This document shows, one piece after another, positions 27,339 through 36,462 of a stretch of 64,000 nucleotides of DNA (within the stretch, counting starts at the first letter, position 1; each line of letters opens with the position of its first letter). The notes below the pieces were generated by a model. That model was not told the DNA's origin. It saw nothing but the letters and a program-made list of their open reading frames with translations, and did no database searches. Source of the DNA: CAWIOX01 sp963837775 (GTDB lineage: Bacteria > Pseudomonadota > Gammaproteobacteria > Burkholderiales > Burkholderiaceae_D); NCBI GenBank assembly GCA_963837775.1, contig CAWIOX010000035.1, positions 62,001 through 126,000 on the forward strand, given 5' to 3'. A program made the position numbers and the translations under genes.

Positions 27339-27395
27339 TTATCTGAGCAGACTTTTCGCGACTGTGTATTTGGTGAGGGTATGAATTTTGTCCAT
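27339..27395 (-). CDS. 18-codon leader ORF upstream of livH
   Basis: A strong ribosome site (AAAGGAG, 8 nt before the ATG) precedes MDKIHTLTKYTVAKSLLR and a TAA stop. Five of 18 residues are Leu, Ile or Val, two of the Leu side by side close to the stop, and an intrinsic terminator follows. This is the layout of a leader peptide controlling a branched-chain amino acid operon, but the anti-terminator partner is not obvious by eye. Confidence 0.55.
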   Translation of the reverse strand: MDKIHTLTKYTVAKSLLR

Positions 27396-27480
27396 GGTGT
27401 GTCTCCTTTTTTTGCATTCGATTTAAACGCTTTTTATAGTATTCATGATTATCTTTTGGGCAATCACAAATTAGGGCGCG

Positions 27481-27508
27481 ATTATACAGAAATTACTTGT
27501 TGGCGCAA
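27481..27508 (-). promoter_or_regulatory. Promoter of the liv leader transcript
   Basis: On the minus strand TTGCGC (27508-27503), a 16-bp spacer and a perfect TATAAT (27486-27481) lie about 80 bp before the leader ORF. A second, weaker pair TTGCCC/TACTAT sits at 27463-27436. The remainder of the gap, 27509-27905, is AT-rich and shows no gene. Confidence 0.6.
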
Positions 27509-27905
27509 CACCAGCAAAATTCCCGAAAACTTGCTTTTATACTACATCACTACTCACTCAACCACGCTGTTTTTAAATGCGATCCCAGCAGTGCGCGCGG
27601 GGCATATCATAAATAGAAATGAAAAAAACTATCGACGGAAAATTGACTCCGCATCTAAATATAATTCCGCGCTGGGCGTTTACTCACATTTCGATAGAAA
27701 CGAAGTCCCGCCATAATAGGGCAGCAAACGCAGTAAATGTTCTGGCATTTTTATGATTTACATTAATAAATACTAGATGCAATTTAAAGCAAGATTCACC
27801 AACAATTTTAGGAATTATCTCAATTCAATTACTGCACGCAGAAGTCCATAAATTAATCTGGCACCACTACCGGCCACGCCAAACATCTCCATCGACTTAT
27901 CAGCA

Positions 27906-28844
27906 TCATCTATTCCCAGTCAGTCCTTTTGGCATGGGAAATGTGACATGCTCCTCAACGCCCGCCAAATTACGTACATTTTTGACGCCCAACTCCTTCA
28001 GTCGATCAATGACAGCTTGCACCAGCACCTCCGGCGCTGAAGCACCCGCGGTTAAACCGATGCGCGCCTTGCCCTGCAACCAGGCAGCATCTATCTGCGT
28101 CGCATTGTCGACCATATAGGCAGAAATACCTTTCTTTTCAGCTACCTCACGCAAGCGATTGGAATTTGAACTGTTCGGGCTACCAACCACGATGACGACA
28201 TCCACCTGCGGCGCCATGAACTTGACTGCTTCCTGCCGGTTCGTGGTGGCATAACATATATCGCCTTTTTTAGGCTCGACAATGCTCGGGAAACGATTGC
28301 GGAGTGCCTTGATGATGTCAGCCGTATCATCCACTGACAATGTGGTTTGTGATACATACGCCAGCAAATCAGGATTTTTCACTTTCAAAGTCTCGACATC
28401 GCCAACGGTCTCAACCAGATGCATCCCCTGCTCCGTTTGCCCCATCGTCCCCTCGACCTCAGGATGGCCACTATGGCCGATCATGATGATTTCACGCCCC
28501 TCACGGCGCAGTTTTGCCACCTCTACATGCACCTTGGTCACCAAGGGACAGGTTGCATCAAACACTTTCAAGCCACGCGCATCCGCTTCTGCGCGCACAG
28601 CCCTGGAAACACCATGCGCTGAAAAAATGACGGTATTCCCTGCCGGAACATCGTCCAACTCCTCAATGAAAACCGCCCCCTTCTGGGTCAGGTCATTCAC
28701 CACATAGGTGTTATGCACGATTTCATGCCGCACATAGATAGGCGCGCCGTACTGTTGCAGAGCACGCTCGACAATTTCAATCGCGCGATCCACACCGGCA
28801 CAAAAGCCGCGCGGCTGCGCCAGCAAGATTTCTTTATCACTCAT
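27906..28844 (-). CDS. ispH: 4-hydroxy-3-methylbut-2-enyl diphosphate reductase (IspH/LytB)
   Basis: The last enzyme of the MEP isoprenoid route, an iron-sulfur protein of 312 residues. The three cluster cysteines lie in PRGFCAGVDRAIEIVE, FDATCPLVTKVH and GDICYATTNRQEAV, and the substrate histidines and SPNSSNSNRL loop are present. It shares the ATGA overlap with fkpB, a very common neighbour pair in proteobacteria. Confidence 0.97.
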   Translation of the reverse strand: MSDKEILLAQPRGFCAGVDRAIEIVERALQQYGAPIYVRHEIVHNTYVVNDLTQKGAVFIEELDDVPAGNTVIFSAHGVSRAVRAEADARGLKVFDATCPLVTKVHVEVAKLRREGREIIMIGHSGHPEVEGTMGQTEQGMHLVETVGDVETLKVKNPDLLAYVSQTTLSVDDTADIIKALRNRFPSIVEPKKGDICYATTNRQEAVKFMAPQVDVVIVVGSPNSSNSNRLREVAEKKGISAYMVDNATQIDAAWLQGKARIGLTAGASAPEVLVQAVIDRLKELGVKNVRNLAGVEEHVTFPMPKGLTGNR

Positions 28845-29299
28845 TACATGATCCCGATGATGTTGACCTCAAACTTCACCGGCTTACCAGCCAAAGGATG
28901 GTTGAAATCAAATACCGCACCATCCTCATCAAGCGCACACAACACACCGGCAAAGCGACCGCCACCGGGCGCAGCAAAGTCGACCAAATCACCAATCTGG
29001 TATTCCTGTTCCTGGTCAGAGTTTTCCTTCAATGTAGCGAGCGACACCCTTTGAATCAAATCCGGATTGCGCGGACCGAATGCTTTTTCCGGCGGCAATT
29101 CAAATATCTGCTGCGCTCCTTCCGGCAGCCCCAGCAAACAAGCTTCCAGGAATGGCGCCAGTTGCCCCATGCCAAGCTGCAAGGTCGCAGGATTATCCTG
29201 AAATGTGCTGACGATATCATTGCCATCCATCGAGGCAAGACGATAGTGCAAGGTCAGATAGGCTGCTTCAGTGACGACAGGTGTTAATGTATTGGACAT
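28844..29299 (-). CDS. fkpB: FKBP-type isomerase, SlpA/FkpB group
   Basis: A 151-residue cytoplasmic isomerase and chaperone with an IF (insert-in-flap) domain. The sequence GMGQLAPFLEACLLGLPEGAQQIFELPPEKAFGPRNPDLIQ and HPLAGKPVKFEVNI are family marks. The start is MSNTLTP at 29299, since the upstream extension in frame looks non-coding. Cotranscribed with ispH. Confidence 0.93.
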   Translation of the reverse strand: MSNTLTPVVTEAAYLTLHYRLASMDGNDIVSTFQDNPATLQLGMGQLAPFLEACLLGLPEGAQQIFELPPEKAFGPRNPDLIQRVSLATLKENSDQEQEYQIGDLVDFAAPGGGRFAGVLCALDEDGAVFDFNHPLAGKPVKFEVNIIGIM

Positions 29300-29408
29300 G
29301 GAAAACTCATGAGTAATTGATATAAGCAAGCTGATATTGTAAGCCACGATGCACAAATGACTGCTGTTTCCGATCAACCAAGACGTATTCGATTCCGGAC
29401 CATCCATT

Positions 29409-30083
29409 ATGGCAATTACCGACTGGCCTGAAGATCAAAGACCCCGTGAAAGGCTCATCAAACACGGTCCAAAGACCCTGTCCGACCCAGAGCTGCTCGC
29501 AGTGTTCCTGCGCGTCGGTGTTACCGGAAAAAGTGCGGTAGATCTGGGGCGTGACATGATTGGCCATTTTGGCTCACTGAACGCCTTGTTTTCGGCAAAT
29601 ATTCGTGAATTTTCCGTCATCAACGGACTCGGCCCGGCCAAATTTGCACAATTGCAAGCGGTACTCGAACTGGCACGTCGCGCGTTGGCAGAAGAACTCA
29701 AAACCGGAGTCAGCCTGAGTTCGCCCCAGGCTGTCAAAAACTACCTGCAGCTTTTACTCGGAAACATGCGCCATGAAGCGTTCACGGTACTTTTTCTCGA
29801 CGTTAAAAATCGCCTGATCGCGGCCGAGGAACTATTTCGCGGCACGCTCACGCATGCCAGCGTTTATCCACGAGAAATCGTGAAAGCCGCACTCGCGCAT
29901 AACGCTGCAGGCGTCATCCTGTCCCATAACCACCCGTCCGGCACCCCCGAACCGAGTGCCGCCGATTATGCGCTGACACAAACACTCAAGGAAACACTGG
30001 CTCTGGTGGATGTTCGGGTGCTGGATCACTTCATCGTCGCCGGCCATCAAGTGCACTCGTTCGCCGAGCATGGAAAGCTATAG
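29409..30083 (+). CDS. radC: RadC/YeeS-family JAB-domain protein
   Basis: A 224-residue protein: N-terminal helix-hairpin-helix DNA-binding part (SVINGLGPAKFAQLQAV) and C-terminal JAB1/MPN metal domain with the HSHNHPSG-type motif SHNHPSGTPEPSAAD and the upstream glutamate. RadC was named for DNA repair, but its reaction is not established. Single gene divergent from fkpB. Confidence 0.93.
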   Translation: MAITDWPEDQRPRERLIKHGPKTLSDPELLAVFLRVGVTGKSAVDLGRDMIGHFGSLNALFSANIREFSVINGLGPAKFAQLQAVLELARRALAEELKTGVSLSSPQAVKNYLQLLLGNMRHEAFTVLFLDVKNRLIAAEELFRGTLTHASVYPREIVKAALAHNAAGVILSHNHPSGTPEPSAADYALTQTLKETLALVDVRVLDHFIVAGHQVHSFAEHGKL

Positions 30084-30118
30084 ATGCAATGCCAACGCTT
30101 TTGAATTCAAGATAAATA

Positions 30119-30194
30119 ATGGGGTATGCGTCAATATACCTATGCTGCCGCAATGTTTTAGCGGCAATGAAAATATACCCTACCCAGTATATTT
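30119..30194 (+). repeat. Dispersed intergenic element, copy E
   Basis: Starts GGGGTATGCG 38 bp after the radC stop and ends with AAATATAC-N8-GTATATTT (30171-30194). In this copy the palindrome extends to 15-bp arms (GCAATGAAAATATAC and its exact complement), so it would make a very stable hairpin. Confidence 0.75.
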
Positions 30195-30300
30195 TCATTG
30201 CCAGAATCGGGATAGGGGCTGCTTCTCATGCATTTCGAGAGCAAAATCCAAATTGTTAAATTTTAAATTTACAAAAGACACAATTTATTTTCACAAGTCA

Positions 30301-30329
30301 TTGATAAAACAGTGTTTTTTGACTATACT
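30301..30329 (+). promoter_or_regulatory. Promoter of rpmB-rpmG
   Basis: TTGATA (30301-30306) and TATACT (30324-30329) with a 17-bp spacer lie 40 bp before the rpmB start; a good sigma-70 match in front of ribosomal protein genes. Confidence 0.7.
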
Positions 30330-30369
30330 CACGTTTTTTCCAATTTCGGAATCCATTAAGGAGTAAAAC

Positions 30370-30606
30370 ATGGCGCGTGTCTGCCAAGTTACGGGAAAAG
30401 GGCCGATGGTCGGCAACAACGTTTCCCATGCGAACAACAAAACAAAACGCCGTTTTTTGCCTAACCTGCAAAATCGCCGTATTTTCGTCGAATCGGAAAA
30501 TCGCTGGGTTTCCCTGCGTTTGTCCAATGCCGGTCTGCGTGTCATCGATAAAATCGGTATTGATGCCGTTTTAGTCGACATGCGCGCCCGCGGCGAAAAA
30601 GTTTAA
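30370..30606 (+). CDS. rpmB: 50S ribosomal protein L28
   Basis: A 78-residue ribosomal protein of the large subunit. The sequence opens [20 protein letters not shown] and continues with [17 protein letters not shown], as in all L28. AAGGAG precedes the ATG. There is no zinc-type CxxC pair, so it is the cysteine-free form. First gene of the rpmB-rpmG pair. Confidence 0.98.
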
Positions 30607-30635
30607 TTAGCGGAACGGGATAAAAGGAAAACATC

Positions 30636-30803
30636 ATGGCAAAATCTGGCCGCGACAAAATCAAACTGGAGTCGACTGCAGGTACAGGTCACTTCTACAC
30701 GACTACCAAAAACAAGCGTACTACGCCTGAAAAAATGGAGATCATGAAGTTTGATCCCAAAGCACGCAAGCACGTCGCTTACAAAGAAACCAAAATCAAG
30801 TAA
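30636..30803 (+). CDS. rpmG: 50S ribosomal protein L33
   Basis: A short gene of 55 codons with MAKSGRDKIKLESTAGTG at the start and MKFDPKARKHVAYKETKIK at the end, a complete L33 without zinc-binding cysteines. AAAAGGAAA precedes the ATG, 29 bp after rpmB. A terminator follows 16 bp later. Confidence 0.98.
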   Translation: MAKSGRDKIKLESTAGTGHFYTTTKNKRTTPEKMEIMKFDPKARKHVAYKETKIK

Positions 30804-30819
30804 TTGATTTAATTTCGTT

Positions 30820-30857
30820 AAAAAGCCCCGCAAAATCATATTTTGCGGGGCTTTTTC
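30820..30857 (+). terminator. Terminator of rpmB-rpmG
   Basis: AGCCCCGCAAAAT pairs with ATTTTGCGGGGCT over 13 bp and ends in T5. It can also serve the convergent desaturase gene. Confidence 0.92.
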
Positions 30858-30948
30858 TTTATGACTTAAGGCAACTCAAATAATCGATCCACAGTATTGG
30901 ATGCGCGGCTCATGCCGGTTTTTACCCGCCGCTTATCCAGAATACGCA

Positions 30949-32160
30949 TTAAGCGTAAGTGCGCAGCCGCAATGAAAAATCCTGCAATGACTTGATACCT
31001 GAAGCCTCGGCCCTCGCGCACCAATCCTGCAACTGCTGCAATAACTGCTCCCGACTGCTGTGGGAGCGTTCCCAGATAGCACCAAGTTCAACACGCATTT
31101 CGTGCATGGTTTGGAGTGCTTTGCTATGCACAAATAACTCAGAAAGATGTTGCTGATGCGGCGCCTCCAGTTTGCCTGGCTCGCGTTGCAATAATCTCTT
31201 CGAGGTTTTCAGAAAATCGGCCTCCAATTTCGCCTTGTCCTTCAGATGCACGAATTCTTCCCGCCAGGCATGCTTGATTGATTTCGCATATTTCGCCATC
31301 ACATCATAGCGATTGAGGATCACGGATTGCAAAGTATCCAGATCGGCAGTCAATTTTTGGCGGTCGAATTTTGGTTCCGGCGCAACTTTTTTCACCTTCG
31401 CCAAGCCGACAATTTCGAGAATGCGGATATACATCCAGCCGATATCGAATTCATACCATTTGGATGACAGTTTGGCAGAGGTGCCGAAGGTATGATGATT
31501 GTTATGCAATTCTTCGCCGCCAATCAGTATGCCCCAAGGGAATATATTGGTCGATGCATCGACACAATCGTAATTACGATAGCCCCAGTAGTGGCCGATA
31601 CCATTAATGATGCCGGCGGCAGTCACCGGAATCCACATCATTTGTACGGCCCAGACTGTCACTCCGATAACGCCGAACAACAATATATCGATAACAAGCA
31701 TCAGTACCACGCCGACCCAGCTGTGGCCGGTATATAAATGGCGCTCGAGCCAGTCATCCGGTGTGCCGTGGCCATATTTAGCGATGGTTTCACGGTTTTT
31801 GGATTCGGCACGATAAAGTTCGGCCCCCTCGAACAACACCTTTTTGATGCCACGCGTAACAGGGCTGTGCGGATCCTCTTCGGTATCGCATTTGGCATGG
31901 TGTTTGCGATGAATCGCGGCCCATTCCTTGGTGACTTGGCCGGTGGTCAACCAAAGCCAGAAACGAAAAAAATGGCTGGCGATCGGATGCAGATCGAGTC
32001 CGCGATGTGCTTGACAGCGATGCAGGAAGATGGTGACAGACGCAATCGTGATATGCGTGACGATTATTGTAAAAAACAACACCTGCCATGCTGTTACGCG
32101 GGCTAATCCATTTGCCAAAAAATCGAGTACGGCATCGAAAATTGCATTGTAGAACATCAT
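30949..32160 (-). CDS. Acyl-CoA/acyl-lipid delta-9-type fatty acid desaturase
   Basis: A 403-residue inner-membrane di-iron desaturase. Its three histidine boxes are HRCQAHR, HRKHH and HNNHH, with hydrophobic segments around them. A soluble C-terminal tail of about 150 residues with coiled-coil character follows, longer than in the core family. It introduces a double bond in membrane fatty acids. It is the last gene of the purN-rsmB-nuclease-mscS group, 12 bp behind mscS. Confidence 0.9.
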   Translation of the reverse strand: MMFYNAIFDAVLDFLANGLARVTAWQVLFFTIIVTHITIASVTIFLHRCQAHRGLDLHPIASHFFRFWLWLTTGQVTKEWAAIHRKHHAKCDTEEDPHSPVTRGIKKVLFEGAELYRAESKNRETIAKYGHGTPDDWLERHLYTGHSWVGVVLMLVIDILLFGVIGVTVWAVQMMWIPVTAAGIINGIGHYWGYRNYDCVDASTNIFPWGILIGGEELHNNHHTFGTSAKLSSKWYEFDIGWMYIRILEIVGLAKVKKVAPEPKFDRQKLTADLDTLQSVILNRYDVMAKYAKSIKHAWREEFVHLKDKAKLEADFLKTSKRLLQREPGKLEAPHQQHLSELFVHSKALQTMHEMRVELGAIWERSHSSREQLLQQLQDWCARAEASGIKSLQDFSLRLRTYA

Positions 32161-32171
32161 TACTCCAGTAA

Positions 32172-33482
32172 TTACTCGGATACCACAGCAGGCTTTTCAC
32201 GCTGGTCGATCAAGGTCACAACCCGCTGCGCATATGGCACCTCAATTTTTTGATCTTGCAATGCCTGCCAGATTGCACGATTTACCCGCGACAAAATACT
32301 TGTTTTACCATTTTCAGGATCGCTTATCCAAAACCCGACCCGCAACTCCAAGCCATCAGCGCCAAATTTCATCAAATAGGCAACTGGTGGATTCTCTTGT
32401 GACACGCGCTCGACGCCAGCGGTGACCGACTCCAGCAATCCGAGTAGCGACTCAACGTCAGTCCGGTAAGCAACGGTAACATCCGTCGTTAACCATACGT
32501 CACGACTGGACAAGGAGTAATTTTGAACCGGGCTTGATATCAGCATTTCATTGGGGATGACGGAATCAATGCCATCCAGGCCGCGCAACACGGTGCAGCG
32601 CGTGTTGATTTGCGTTACCTTGCCATAATATTTATCAACTGCAACCATGTCGCCAATTGACAGACTACGCTCCAGCAAAATCACGAATCCTGAAACATAA
32701 CTGCTTGCAATTTTCTGCAGACCGAAACCAAGTCCCACACCCAATGCTCCACCGAACACCGACAACACGGTCAGGTCGATCCCCACCAGCGACAAACTGA
32801 CCAATACAGCAAACAGTATCAGCACCGCTCGGCCGGCGCGCGCCATCACGACCCGCAACGAAGAATGCATGCCATCCACCTGCATCAATCGCTCTTCCAG
32901 AGAGGCGCCAGCCCACAACGCCAGTATCATGGTCACGATTACCGATGCCACTGCTTGAAAAATGCCTGACAGCGCAATCTTGTTGCGCCCCAAAGGTATC
33001 TGTGTCTCTTCGAGATATTGCAACACATCGGGCCACAAGCCGGTGATGTACATCGCAACCCCAGTCCAGACCAGGATGGCAAACACTTTTTCAAATAGCA
33101 GCAGAAAACTACCTGCTCTGCCATGGCGTACAAAAATACGCCGCAAAATATGAAAAACCAGGCGTATCAAGGCAAACGAGGCCAGCAACGGTAGTGCCAG
33201 ACGCAACAAATTCACATGATGCCATTTGGCCAGCAGTAACTTGGCGATGGCAATCAGTCCCAAAGCGAATAAAGGGGACAAGACTCGTGAGAAACTTTCC
33301 ACCCCGAGACGTATCGCGCGCGATTGCTCATCCTGTTTGACGAACAAGCCGCGCACGAAGCGGGCCAAACTCCAGGCCAGCAGAAAGCAGACAGCAATTG
33401 TTCCTATCTGCCACAGTACACTGGGGTCATGCAAATCGCCCCATAAATCGGACAAAAGATTAGAAAACAAGGTTTGATTCAT
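32172..33482 (-). CDS. MscS-family mechanosensitive channel
   Basis: A 436-residue membrane protein: about five N-terminal hydrophobic segments, then the pore-lining and beta-domain signature GGALGVGLGFGLQKIASSYVSG and RSLSIGDMVAVDKYYGKV. This is the larger, YbdG/MscM-like type rather than the small MscS. It releases solutes under membrane tension. The start at 33482 overlaps the nuclease gene stop (ATGA). Confidence 0.9.
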   Translation of the reverse strand: MNQTLFSNLLSDLWGDLHDPSVLWQIGTIAVCFLLAWSLARFVRGLFVKQDEQSRAIRLGVESFSRVLSPLFALGLIAIAKLLLAKWHHVNLLRLALPLLASFALIRLVFHILRRIFVRHGRAGSFLLLFEKVFAILVWTGVAMYITGLWPDVLQYLEETQIPLGRNKIALSGIFQAVASVIVTMILALWAGASLEERLMQVDGMHSSLRVVMARAGRAVLILFAVLVSLSLVGIDLTVLSVFGGALGVGLGFGLQKIASSYVSGFVILLERSLSIGDMVAVDKYYGKVTQINTRCTVLRGLDGIDSVIPNEMLISSPVQNYSLSSRDVWLTTDVTVAYRTDVESLLGLLESVTAGVERVSQENPPVAYLMKFGADGLELRVGFWISDPENGKTSILSRVNRAIWQALQDQKIEVPYAQRVVTLIDQREKPAVVSE

Positions 33483-34045
33483 TTTTGATAAGGGGTGGCA
33501 TCCTGCCGATGCCGTTCCCAATTGGCAAGATAGCGCAGCGCAAGTGAAGGATTCTGGCGCGCAATCAGGATATTCTCAGCATTCTTATGCTGCGCGCTCC
33601 AGGTGAAATTATAACTGCCAGTGATAACCGTTGCAGCGGCGCTGCCCGGATCGATCAGGATGACCTTATTGTGGGCATTCTGGTATCTGGTTTCCAACCA
33701 CACCGGAATACCTGCAGCCACCAAATCCGGCACCTTCGACGACTCAAGCTTAGTCACCTGATCTGCGTCAGCCAACACCTTCACAGCAATACCGCGGTGC
33801 TGGGCAGCAATTAATGCTGCCGCAATTTGCTTGCTGGTCAAAAGATAGGCTTGCACCAGCACCTGTTTTTTCGCACCGCCAATCGCATCGACTATGAGTC
33901 CTTCCACATTATCCCAGGGTGAAAAGGCAGCTTGCAGCGTGCCTTGCGCCACCACCGGCGAGGAAGAAACCTCAAAGGCATGCGCCAGCGATGCCCCTAG
34001 CAGTAAATAACTGAAAAAGACTGCCAGGCAAGCCCTTCGACTCAC
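33479..34045 (-). CDS. Secreted phospholipase-D-family nuclease (Nuc-like)
   Basis: A 188-residue protein with a signal peptide (cleaved near SLAHAFE) and one HKD motif HNKVILIDPGS followed by TGSYNFTWSAQHKNAEN. The single-motif layout equals Nuc endonuclease of the PLD superfamily, which works as a dimer on DNA, so it probably acts as a periplasmic or secreted nuclease. Lipid hydrolysis cannot be excluded. It overlaps both neighbours by 4 bp. Confidence 0.88.
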   Translation of the reverse strand: MSRRACLAVFFSYLLLGASLAHAFEVSSSPVVAQGTLQAAFSPWDNVEGLIVDAIGGAKKQVLVQAYLLTSKQIAAALIAAQHRGIAVKVLADADQVTKLESSKVPDLVAAGIPVWLETRYQNAHNKVILIDPGSAAATVITGSYNFTWSAQHKNAENILIARQNPSLALRYLANWERHRQDATPYQK

Positions 34046-35298
34046 TTATTACGTTCCATCACTGCCGCAAAGAAACCATCGGTCTGATGCAGATGCGGCA
34101 ACAACTTCAAATAGTCCTGCATCTCGAGTGGAATTTTTTGCTCGGCCAATACGTCCTTCATCGGCACCAGTGAAAAATCAGCATGGTTAGCCAAGAATTG
34201 GCTGACAATTGCTTCATTTTCCTCATCCAGCAGACTGCACGTCGCATAGACCAAACGTCCACCAGCCTTCAGCAAGCGCGCCGCGCTATCCAGGATAGCA
34301 GCCTGTTTAACATTCAGTTCCGCAATGGATGCCTGCACCTGCCGCCATTTGACATCCGGGTTACGACGCAAAGTTCCCAGTCCGCTGCATGGCGCATCGA
34401 CCAATACCCGGTCTATCTTGCCAGCGAGACGTTTGATCTTGGCATCCCGCTCATGCGCGATCAGCACCGGATGCACATTGGACAAGCCGCTGCGGGCCAC
34501 CCGTGGTTTCATCTTGGCCAGACGCTTTTCGGAGACATCGAAGGCATACAGGCGCCCGGTATTGCGCATTGCGGCGCCCAGTGACAGCGTTTTCCCGCCC
34601 GCACCGGCACAGAAATCGACTACCATTTCACCCCGTTTGGCCCCCACTACCTGAGACAGCAGTTGGCTCCCCTCGTCCTGCACCTCAATGGCCCCTTCCT
34701 TGAACAAAGGCAGGTTTTGCAACGCCGGTTTTTTCAGCACGCGCAAGCCCAATGGTGCAAAAGGAGTCGGCTCGCAAAGAATCGGCGCTTCGGCCAGTTT
34801 TGCCATCACCTCCTCACGGCCCGCCTTGATGGAGTTAACACGTAAATCCAACGGTGCGGGTTGATTCAACGCGTCCGCCAGTTGCAATGCTTGCTCCTCG
34901 CCATATTGCATCACAAACTTGTCGAATAGCCACTGCGGCAGATTGACCCGCAAGGATGGCTGCAACAGGCTGCGGTCGACCTGCATCACGCGCGTCAGCC
35001 ACTCGGTTTCTTCCTCAGACAAGCCGCCGAGCGAATCAACACCGACCGCATCCGCCAGTCCCAGCAAGGTCAGCTTGCGCATCGTCGCGCCACCGCCTGA
35101 TTCGGCAAAACTCGAATAGACCGACTTGTTGCGCAACAGGCCATAAATACCCTCGGCAATCGCGCCGCGTTCACGCGAACCCAATCTTGGATGATCACGG
35201 AAATAGCGCGACAAAGTGCCGTCGGCGGGGCCGGTAAAACGCAATACTTCGCGCAAGAGTTCTTCTGTGTGACTCACGACTGCTGGTGGCAATCTCAT
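34042..35298 (-). CDS. rsmB: RsmB-family 16S rRNA m5C methyltransferase
   Basis: A 418-residue RsmB/Nol1/Nop2-type enzyme. SAM site VVDFCAGAGGKTLSLGAAM, catalytic region VDAPCSGLGTLRRNPD and TCSLLDEENE with two conserved cysteines. It methylates a cytosine in 16S rRNA, although the exact target in this group is by analogy. The N-terminal part is short of a clear NusB domain. It overlaps purN and the nuclease gene at ATGA. Confidence 0.9.
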   Translation of the reverse strand: MRLPPAVVSHTEELLREVLRFTGPADGTLSRYFRDHPRLGSRERGAIAEGIYGLLRNKSVYSSFAESGGGATMRKLTLLGLADAVGVDSLGGLSEEETEWLTRVMQVDRSLLQPSLRVNLPQWLFDKFVMQYGEEQALQLADALNQPAPLDLRVNSIKAGREEVMAKLAEAPILCEPTPFAPLGLRVLKKPALQNLPLFKEGAIEVQDEGSQLLSQVVGAKRGEMVVDFCAGAGGKTLSLGAAMRNTGRLYAFDVSEKRLAKMKPRVARSGLSNVHPVLIAHERDAKIKRLAGKIDRVLVDAPCSGLGTLRRNPDVKWRQVQASIAELNVKQAAILDSAARLLKAGGRLVYATCSLLDEENEAIVSQFLANHADFSLVPMKDVLAEQKIPLEMQDYLKLLPHLHQTDGFFAAVMERNK

Positions 35299-35912
35299 AC
35301 GACATCCTTCTTTAAATGGTCCTGCAGATCTTGCGTCATCGACAACTTGCCTTCGATGAACATGCGAATTGCACGTGGATAAATAATGTGTTCCTGTACC
35401 AACAAGCGTTCCGCCAGCGTGTCTTCGGTATCGCCCGGCAATACTGAAATAGAGGCCTGCATCACTGCCGGCCCATGATCTAGTTCGGCAGTGACGAAAT
35501 GCACGGTCACGCCATGCTCTGAGACACCGGCGTCAAGCGCCTGACGATGTGTCGCCAAGCCTGGGAAAAGCGGCAGCAGGGAGGGATGAATATTGAGCAT
35601 CCTGCCCGCATAATGGGCGACAAACGGCGCAGTCAGTATCCGCATAAATCCGGCCAACACCACCAGATCAGGTGAGAAACGGTCTATGGTTGTTTGCAAT
35701 ACGGCATCAAATGCCTCACGCGTAGGATAATCCTTGTTCGCCACCACGGCAGTCGGAATGCCATTTGCTGCAGCAAAATTCAATCCCGCCGCATCGGCCC
35801 GGTTGCTGATAATGGCAACTATTCTGGCAGGCCAGCGCTCAGCTTGGGCTGCACGGACGATGGCCTCCATATTGCTGCCGCGTCCGGAAATCAAAATAAC
35901 AATGTTTTTCAT
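35295..35912 (-). CDS. purN: Phosphoribosylglycinamide formyltransferase (PurN)
   Basis: Step three of purine synthesis: formyl transfer from 10-formyl-THF to GAR. The 205-residue protein has ISGRGSNMEAI, VLAGFMRILT and the catalytic NIHPSLLPLFPG, then GVTVHFVTAELDHGP. I use the ATG at 35912 (MKNIVIL); 35921 is possible too. It heads a five-gene overlapping group. Confidence 0.96.
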   Translation of the reverse strand: MKNIVILISGRGSNMEAIVRAAQAERWPARIVAIISNRADAAGLNFAAANGIPTAVVANKDYPTREAFDAVLQTTIDRFSPDLVVLAGFMRILTAPFVAHYAGRMLNIHPSLLPLFPGLATHRQALDAGVSEHGVTVHFVTAELDHGPAVMQASISVLPGDTEDTLAERLLVQEHIIYPRAIRMFIEGKLSMTQDLQDHLKKDVV

Positions 35913-36000
35913 GGCGCGCATTGTACCTTTTGTAGCAAAAAAAAGACCAAAACAAAAAGCCGACTGAGCGTCGGCCTTGGGTCATTATAATTCAGTCGTC

Positions 36001-36399
36001 TTATTCGAAAGAATAAAAGACCCGGAACACGACTTTCTTGTCGGCCCAATAATCGGCCGCGTCACGAAATACATCCAGCAAATTCTCTCTGGCTTCCTTG
36101 TCAAATTTTGGTGTATTCGGAATTTGCTCCAACACCACCAGAAACCCCGGCTGCGCACCTGATTTATGCACCAAATCGGTCAGACAATCAAAGAGTGCAT
36201 CAAAATTCTTGCCAAAATGCTTGGGAAAGTGAAAAGATTCTGCAATTGTGCCAAGTACCTGCTGTTTAGTTGTCGCATCCCCACAGTAAGCGTAAAGGAA
36301 GTGCTGCCCAAGCCGGGCTGCCTCCGCCTGCAAATCAAGCACGCGAAACGCTCGAATGGACTGTACCGCGTTCGGCAGCACGGTTTTTAACAAACTCAT
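36001..36399 (-). CDS. Barstar-family RNase inhibitor
   Basis: A 132-residue cytoplasmic protein with the barstar fold pattern: ATTKQQVLGTIAESFHFPKHFGKNFDALFDCLTDLV and FRVFYSF. Barstar blocks barnase by filling its active site with a helix and loop rich in Asp/Tyr. The gene follows the RNase gene by 63 bp, and the two form a toxin-immunity pair in which the RNase is exported. Confidence 0.88.
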   Translation of the reverse strand: MSLLKTVLPNAVQSIRAFRVLDLQAEAARLGQHFLYAYCGDATTKQQVLGTIAESFHFPKHFGKNFDALFDCLTDLVHKSGAQPGFLVVLEQIPNTPKFDKEARENLLDVFRDAADYWADKKVVFRVFYSFE

Positions 36400-36462
36400 T
36401 TATTCCTCAGCTGGTACGGTTATTCTATTTTTTCGCTCTGTGCCGTGCTTTTGCTTATAGAT

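Noticed and set aside
27381..27716. 111-codon plus frame in the gap between livH and ispH
   Set aside because: Starts inside the liv leader on the opposite strand, lacks a ribosome site and has random composition.
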